A stretch of DNA of 64,000 bases, taken from contig NZ_JJNZ01000019.1 in NCBI RefSeq assembly GCF_000690055.1, positions 1 through 64,000 on the forward strand, read 5' to 3'. How positions within the stretch are numbered: position 1 is the first letter of the stretch; each line of letters starts with the position of its first letter. Below, one piece after another: positions 63,067 to 64,000 of the stretch. Source of the DNA: Pseudoalteromonas fuliginea. Its GTDB lineage: Bacteria; Pseudomonadota; Gammaproteobacteria; Enterobacterales; Alteromonadaceae. Both the position numbers and the translations under genes were made by a program. The notes under the pieces were generated by a model. It made no database searches. It was not told the DNA's origin and saw nothing but the letters and a program-made list of their open reading frames with translations.

Positions 63067-64000
63067 ATGACACATATTCTGATAACTCGGCCCGAAGGAA
63101 AAGGCGCAGCCCTTGCTCAGCAACTTGAGCAGGCGGGTTATCAGGCGTCTTTGTTTCCGGTATTAAAAATAACGCATTTAACACCCTCTAGCACTGAACT
63201 TAGTCCGCTGTTAAATGCAGATAAAATAATATTTATATCGCAAGATGCAGTTAGTGCACTTTCGCAATTAAAACCCGATATAAATACTAAAGCTCAATTT
63301 TATGCGGTTGGGCAACAAACAGCCGACATTATATATGAGCAATTTGGTGTACGCGCAGCATTACCAAAACAGTATGATTCAGAAGGGTTGCTTGCGCTTA
63401 AATCACTCGCAGAGGTTGATGGCAGCAATATAGTGTTAGTTAAGGGGCAAGGTGGCCGCCCTGAGTTAGCTAAAACGCTCAAAGAGCGCGGTGCTTTTTT
63501 AAATAATTGTGTTGTGTACAAACGTGAACCCACAGAGAGTATTCTCCCTAACTGGACAGACCACTGGAAAAGCCAGAATGTACACGGTATAGTCATAACA
63601 AGTAATGCTGCAGTTGATGCTATATTTAAAAGCCTTGCTGCACACCAACTACAATGGTTACAACAGTGCCAATTTTATGTTGCCAGCGAGCGGATAGCCG
63701 CTTATTTAAAGCTGCAACAAGTAAGCTTGGCTAATATACATATTGCAGCAGGGGCTAGCGATGATGCTATGTTTACCTGCATAAATCAGCAAGGTAGCAA
63801 CATGAGCGAACAGTCAAAGCCAGTTACGGCAGAAAAAGCCACACCAACAACAGCTAACACAGCCTCAGCTAAATCAACAAAGCAAGAGCCTGCAGCTACA
63901 AAAAATACGGCAGACAAAAATAAACAAAAGGTAAGTAAGGTTGCAGCACTTGCGCTTTTGATTTCGTTAATTGTGGCCTCTGGTGTTGGATACGAGTTTT
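63067..64000 (+). CDS. hemD: Uroporphyrinogen-III synthase HemD in frame with HemX (partial, runs off the edge)
   Basis: The frame opens at ATG 63067 (ILITRPEGKGAALAQQLEQA) and stays open to the window end, 311 codons. Residues 1 to about 240 are HemD-like (FISQDAVSAL, FYAVGQQTADII, VLVKGQGGRPELAKTL, VITSNAAVDAIFKSL). It then continues without a stop through an Ala/Thr/Lys-rich linker beginning MSEQSKPVTAEKATPTTANT and a membrane helix (VAALALLISLIVASGVGYEF), which is the N-terminus of HemX. An internal ATG at 63802 has AAGG about ten bases before it, so HemX may also be made separately. The C-terminus is outside the window. Confidence 0.85.
   Translation, partial: MTHILITRPEGKGAALAQQLEQAGYQASLFPVLKITHLTPSSTELSPLLNADKIIFISQDAVSALSQLKPDINTKAQFYAVGQQTADIIYEQFGVRAALPKQYDSEGLLALKSLAEVDGSNIVLVKGQGGRPELAKTLKERGAFLNNCVVYKREPTESILPNWTDHWKSQNVHGIVITSNAAVDAIFKSLAAHQLQWLQQCQFYVASERIAAYLKLQQVSLANIHIAAGASDDAMFTCINQQGSNMSEQSKPVTAEKATPTTANTASAKSTKQEPAATKNTADKNKQKVSKVAALALLISLIVASGVGYEF

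Noticed and set aside
1..64000. tRNA, rRNA, CRISPR array, prophage or complete insertion sequence
   Set aside because: I found no tRNA-like cloverleaf, rRNA sequence, regularly spaced direct repeats, phage structural genes or transposase.

Overview
The window is a chromosomal segment of an AT-rich marine gammaproteobacterium, most likely Pseudoalteromonas or a close relative in the Alteromonadales. I infer this from the gene complement (S8 protease with a GlyGly-CTERM-like tail, FolE/FolX/FolM set, Spondin_N proteins, PepSY iron-related membrane proteins), the cyaY-lptM-lysA-dapF-DUF484-xerC-yigB and hemC-hemD/X neighbourhoods, and codon and base composition. I saw no rRNA, tRNA, CRISPR array, prophage or intact insertion sequence. 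The mobile-looking DNA is a family of MITE-like repeats of about 130-160 bp (three copies) with ends reading ATACCAAT...ATTGGTAT.

Layout. 1-359 is a hairpin-dense non-coding stretch. 360-2381 is a Fur-box-preceded operon (PepSY membrane protein, DUF2271, DUF4198). 2500-5060 holds a YbaN-like protein, a porin and a MarR regulator, all on the minus strand. 5488-11377 holds a hexose-6-phosphate mutarotase, two PH-domain membrane proteins and a large HExxH protease. 11394-13721 is a second Fur-box-preceded PepSY gene followed by a transglutaminase-like/TPR lipoprotein whose ribosome binding site lies inside a perfect hairpin. 13960-18066 holds a PQ-loop protein, a PhzF-like enzyme and a metzincin-like protease. 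18356-22704 is an RND efflux pair. 22821-29988 holds cytochrome c', DUF2721, a secreted subtilisin-like protease and an oligopeptidase B-like lipoprotein.

30031-33781 is a four-gene operon: two exported Spondin_N proteins, then an OmpR-type regulator and a histidine kinase. 33964-38316 has two small membrane proteins, the folM-folE-folX pterin genes, nadE and yceH. 38360-41641 is a hybrid sensor kinase whose apparent start codon lies inside its first membrane helix. 41889-50521 contains ycaO, a penicillin-acylase-family Ntn hydrolase, an MBL-fold hydrolase, a GNAT-nitrilase fusion translationally coupled to a Gdx/SugE guanidinium exporter, a DMT transporter and a MAPEG protein. 50596-52188 is a BlaI/M56-TonB pair with two BlaI-type operators. 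52290-54194 holds small housekeeping and unknown genes. 54216-62092 is the conserved yigB-xerC-dapF-lysA-lptM / cyaY block plus an esterase and a DUF2914 protein. The window ends in hemC and a hemD reading frame that runs without a stop into hemX.

Together the genes suggest a heterotroph living on protein-rich matter: four distinct exported proteases, porin, efflux, and iron-responsive membrane proteins. The least explained items are the Spondin_N/two-component operon, the hairpin-sequestered RBS, the hybrid kinase start, the HemD-HemX read-through and the hairpin-dense segment at the left edge.
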